The notes under the pieces: model-generated
Database searches by the model: none
Told to the model about the DNA's origin: nothing
What the model saw: the letters and a program-made list of their open reading frames with translations, nothing else
Assembly (NCBI RefSeq): GCF_030848805.1
Contig: NC_092358.1
Span: 19,811,297-19,875,296, forward strand
Reading direction: 5' to 3'
Length of the DNA: 64,000 bases
Source: Temnothorax longispinosus
Lineage: Eukaryota; Arthropoda; Insecta; Hymenoptera; Formicidae
Made by a program: the position numbers and the translations under genes
Part shown: positions 63,593 through 64,000 of the stretch, one piece after another
Position numbering within the stretch: position 1 is the stretch's first letter
Layout: each line of letters starts with the position of its first letter

Positions 63593-64000
63593 GGGGATCC
63601 TAAAGCCGTCTGTAATACCGGCTTTTTTTCTTAGCACTAATCTTTTAATTGACTTTATAGAAATGCAAAATTCTTGTCTAGAATTAAAGTACGCATCAAA
63701 ATCTAAGTCATGGTGGTCAAATTTATATCGAAAACGAAAAAAAATTAATATTTTTGTTAATTTTTGGTATACGTGACGACAATATTTGCTTTGTACAAAA
63801 ATTCCACGATAAATATCCACAAAATTAGACCGGCATGACCTAGGGACAACATTTAAGAACAATATCGTGCAATTAGATCTAAGATTGAAAACCTAGAAAA
63901 AAAGATTACTTTATATAACTTTTATATGTGCAAAAGCACATTCAGGTTGACAGAATAAGCAATATTGCGTGTGGCAAGAGATGGCGCAGTAATCGAACAA
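63593..64000. other. Non-homologous sequence after the unit E spacer
   Basis: At GTTAA, unit homology (compare 50041) ends and unrelated AT-rich sequence starting GGGGATCC follows to the window end. A TTAA junction suggests a piggyBac-type insertion, but only one end is visible. It could equally be the edge of the array. ORFs present are short and unrecognised. Confidence 0.4.

Noticed and set aside
1..64000. tRNA, rRNA, CRISPR or bacterial operon features
   Set aside because: No cloverleaf, rRNA-like or direct-repeat array was seen, and the intron-rich genes exclude a prokaryotic source.

Overview
The window looks like an AT-rich animal nuclear genome, most likely an insect and plausibly a hymenopteran such as an ant. 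Supporting signs are many short exons with GT-AG introns, CpG-rich islands in AT-rich DNA, a non-LTR retrotransposon, and many TTAA-flanked miniature inverted-repeat elements. The species assignment is inference; the intron-exon structure is visible directly.

The content is essentially one thing: a tandem array of plus-strand genes for insulin-degrading-enzyme-like (IDE) M16A metalloproteases. A repeating unit of about 14-16 kb occurs about four and a half times. Each unit has a 3-6 kb upstream spacer (GA-rich tract, CpG-rich block with a CCAAT box in the middle units, arginine-rich ORF) followed by a 13-exon gene. Unit A (1-15000) is a composite pseudogene: a broken 5' piece (A1), extra shards of exon 2, a LINE mosaic, and a second copy (A2) that lacks exons 3 and 7-10 and has a LINE in intron 11. 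Unit B (15270-32724) and unit C (about 33400-47319) carry apparently intact genes of roughly 970-1020 residues with the HxxEH zinc motif. Unit D (about 48000-60940) is mostly open, but its zinc motif reads HxxGH, the downstream zinc-ligand Glu is Lys, and the frame breaks around exons 8/9. Only the upstream spacer of a fifth unit (E, 60941-63592) is present before homology stops at a TTAA.

The shared exon layout (coordinates in the gene entries) is: exon 1, the first beta strand; exon 2, the zinc centre; exons 3-4, end of the first M16 domain and the exosite region; exons 5-6, second domain; exons 7-10, third domain; exons 11-13, fourth domain and C-terminus. Introns carry several families of short transposons shared by some units and absent from others. 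Their filled and empty sites give a relative order of duplications (B and C closest, D outside them).

The most interesting points are the piecemeal loss of catalytic residues between neighbouring copies, a one-base frameshift in B and C that removes a peroxisomal-type SKM C-terminus kept in D and A2, a B copy that has lost the usual exon 1 start codon but is open upstream into a signal-like hydrophobic stretch, templated palindromes inside exon 2 of the pseudogene copies, and a cluster of GC-rich hairpin elements in one intron of D.
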